Shown in pieces: positions 62,975-64,000 of a stretch of 64,000 bases of DNA. Source of the stretch: an uncultured Blautia sp. (GTDB taxonomy: Bacteria > Bacillota > Clostridia > Lachnospirales > Lachnospiraceae). Each line of letters begins with the position of its first letter. Position 1 is the stretch's first letter. The stretch lies in the NCBI GenBank assembly GCA_900543715.1, contig UQSX01000005.1, positions 28,090-92,089 on the forward strand. Direction: 5' to 3'. The position numbers were made by a program, and so were the translations under genes. The notes beneath the pieces were generated by a model. That model was not told the DNA's origin. It ran no database searches and saw only the letters and a list, made by a program, of their open reading frames with translations.

Positions 62975-63652
62975 ATTTCCCCTTAGTAAAAACATTTTTT
63001 CGCAAAGGAACAACCGCCATATCTTCAATTTCTTTTCCGATACAACGGTTGTCCTAATGCTCTTCTTTATTCAATTTTTCAAACCTCGTTTTCTTGCTTT
63101 CTATTTCGATATTTATCAGCAAAGATATTTTTTCTATTCAGTATCAATATATAATTGATGCTCTTTTTAATTTTCTCTTTGATCAATATCTTTTTCTAAT
63201 GTTTTTCAGTTGCTTTTTTAGCTTTTATTGTAATCCCCTTTTATAAATTCTATTCAGAACTTATTGAAAGTTTTATATCAATCTCTATATAGGATAATAA
63301 AAAGTTTCTAACAAATAGTTCGGGCTATTTTGTTTTCCAAACATTTCTTTATATATTTCTTATCAGTGTATCGAATCTTTTTCCTTAAGATTCTCGAATA
63401 CAACAGGCTTATTTCTACGAATACAACTCATCATATCACTTTATCTCTTCAACTTCTATACACTTTCAAACGATATATAAATACTTTGTTTTTTTAAAAT
63501 ATATTTCTTTACATATATCTTAAAATCTTTCTATTATTTTTGTGGTAAATATTCAATATGAGGACATTTTTGATATATCTACCTGAAACTTTTTATCCTC
63601 TTTTTAAGTATTTTAAGGATTTTCACGATTACTTTTTATTTCAGGTCTTTCT
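62975..63652. other. AT-rich gene-free stretch
   Basis: About 680 bp with much higher AT content than the rest of the window (long runs of A and T, many stops in all frames). I see no gene, RNA gene or clear repeat. Just downstream of the 18-codon frame at 63653-63709 the next minus-strand bases read, in the +1 frame, KERPEIKSNRENP, then stops, as if a longer coding sequence had decayed. Confidence 0.5.
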
Positions 63653-63709
63653 TTAGGGGAGTAATGCCTTACCACTCTCATATTGATAATTTGATTCATC
63701 CGTTCCCAT
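63653..63709 (-). pseudogene. 18-codon frame with a strong ribosome site, possibly a decayed gene start
   Basis: AAGGAGG lies 9 nt before ATG 63709, which opens MGTDESNYQYESGKALLP and then a stop. One base later the next frame continues KERPEIKSNRENP. The pattern (YxYxSGxAL followed by a basic stretch and NRE) recalls the N-termini of Lachnospiraceae FtsL/DivIC-like cell-division proteins. A frameshifted remnant of such a gene or a short leader peptide are both possible. Confidence 0.35.
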
Positions 63710-63962
63710 TGGACTAAACCTCCTTATCTTTATTACTAAAAACCTTTCACCAAATAAAATTTTACTTTTTTCCTTGGAAGATTAACTTTTAATTATTATT
63801 TATAAGTCTTATCTTGTATTCTCCATACACCTAAAGTTTTATAAATAACAATTACTTTTTAATCTTTATTCCTTGTGGCCATCTTCAAAATTGATTTCTC
63901 GTTTCTAATTTTGAAATGGTTATGAAGTATTTTGATTTGGTGTTTTGTTTTTTGTTGATATT
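63710..63962 (-). promoter_or_regulatory. Long AT-rich leader of unknown function
   Basis: Between the promoter at the right edge and the ribosome site lie about 245 nt with no frame. It contains a 9-bp inverted repeat (TTCAAAATT 63884-63892 with AATTTTGAA 63907-63915). It does not match a riboswitch, T-box or other leader class I can recognise. Confidence 0.35.
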
Positions 63963-63991
63963 ATAATACAACACGATCTGTAATTTGTCAA
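63963..63991 (-). promoter_or_regulatory. Near-consensus sigma-A promoter at the right edge
   Basis: Minus-strand TTGACA (63986-63991), 17-bp spacer, TATTAT (63963-63968). It drives transcription leftward into the AT-rich stretch. Confidence 0.7.
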
Positions 63992-64000
63992 CCTATTTTT

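Noticed and set aside
62975..64000. tRNA or other stable RNA gene in the AT-rich end
   Set aside because: No cloverleaf, no TTCNANNC loop, no GC-rich stems; composition is far too AT-rich for tRNA or rRNA.

Overview
The window (64 kb, roughly 45% GC, almost every gene on the minus strand) reads as a chromosomal segment of an anaerobic, spore-forming Firmicute of the Lachnospiraceae (Blautia / Ruminococcus gnavus / Dorea-like). The signs are a short-form HisG with HisZ, a V-type ATPase operon used instead of an obvious F-type one, spmB, DUF3878 and DUF2812 proteins, a FabT-type MarR regulator and YesM/YesN two-component regulation. The genus cannot be fixed by reading alone. No rRNA, tRNA, CRISPR array or complete mobile element was seen.

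Layout. 1-3.7 kb: the 3' part of a DUF885 peptidase (plus strand), then a FabT-like regulator, the phosphotransacylase PduL and a membrane protein with a J-like domain. 3.7-10.1 kb: histidine operon hisZ-G-C-B-H-A-F-I-E, with no hisD. 10.2-21 kb: recQ, a MATE exporter, an OGG1-type glycosylase, an Mg-type P-ATPase, a receiver-less winged-helix regulator, a second Mg-type P-ATPase and spmB, all co-directional. 21-26.8 kb: small and regulatory genes (four-helix protein, ECF sigma with its membrane partner, two micro-membrane proteins, DUF3878 protein, histidine phosphatase, cell-wall-binding polysaccharide deacetylase) plus a decayed histidine-kinase tail. 26.9-36.7 kb: a large FtsX-type permease with a very long coiled coil, a Cof-type HAD phosphatase, and an overlapping repair cluster MrfA-like helicase / UvrD-like helicase / alkyltransferase-like protein. 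Upstream of that cluster lies a group IIC intron 5' fragment placed exactly behind a terminator.

37-47.1 kb: a glycoside-utilisation locus (binding protein, two permeases, two GH31 enzymes) followed by a YesM/YesN two-component pair with its own promoter. The ABC ATPase is missing and is presumably shared from elsewhere. 47.3-48.5 kb is the only complete plus-strand operon: PadR regulator, DUF2812 membrane protein, DUF6440 small protein. 48.6-50.4 kb: a pRiA4b ORF-3/SEC-C protein with a coupled 40-residue ORF. 50.9-59.7 kb: the V-ATPase operon H-I-K-E-C-F-A-B-D with a strong promoter and terminator; its K subunit carries residues typical of Na+-binding rotors. 59.8-63 kb: an orphan sugar-binding lipoprotein, an AI-2E/YtvI-type membrane protein and an RluA-type pseudouridine synthase. 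The last kilobase is very AT-rich, has no normal gene, but contains a near-consensus promoter, a leader of about 240 nt and a ribosome site in front of an 18-codon frame.

The parts most worth following are the MrfA/UvrD/ATL repair cluster, the Mg-ATPase pair with its unusual regulator and 11-bp tandem repeat, the FabT regulator away from fatty-acid genes, the terminator-associated intron fragment and the AT-rich right end. No clearly new defence or mobile system was recognised.
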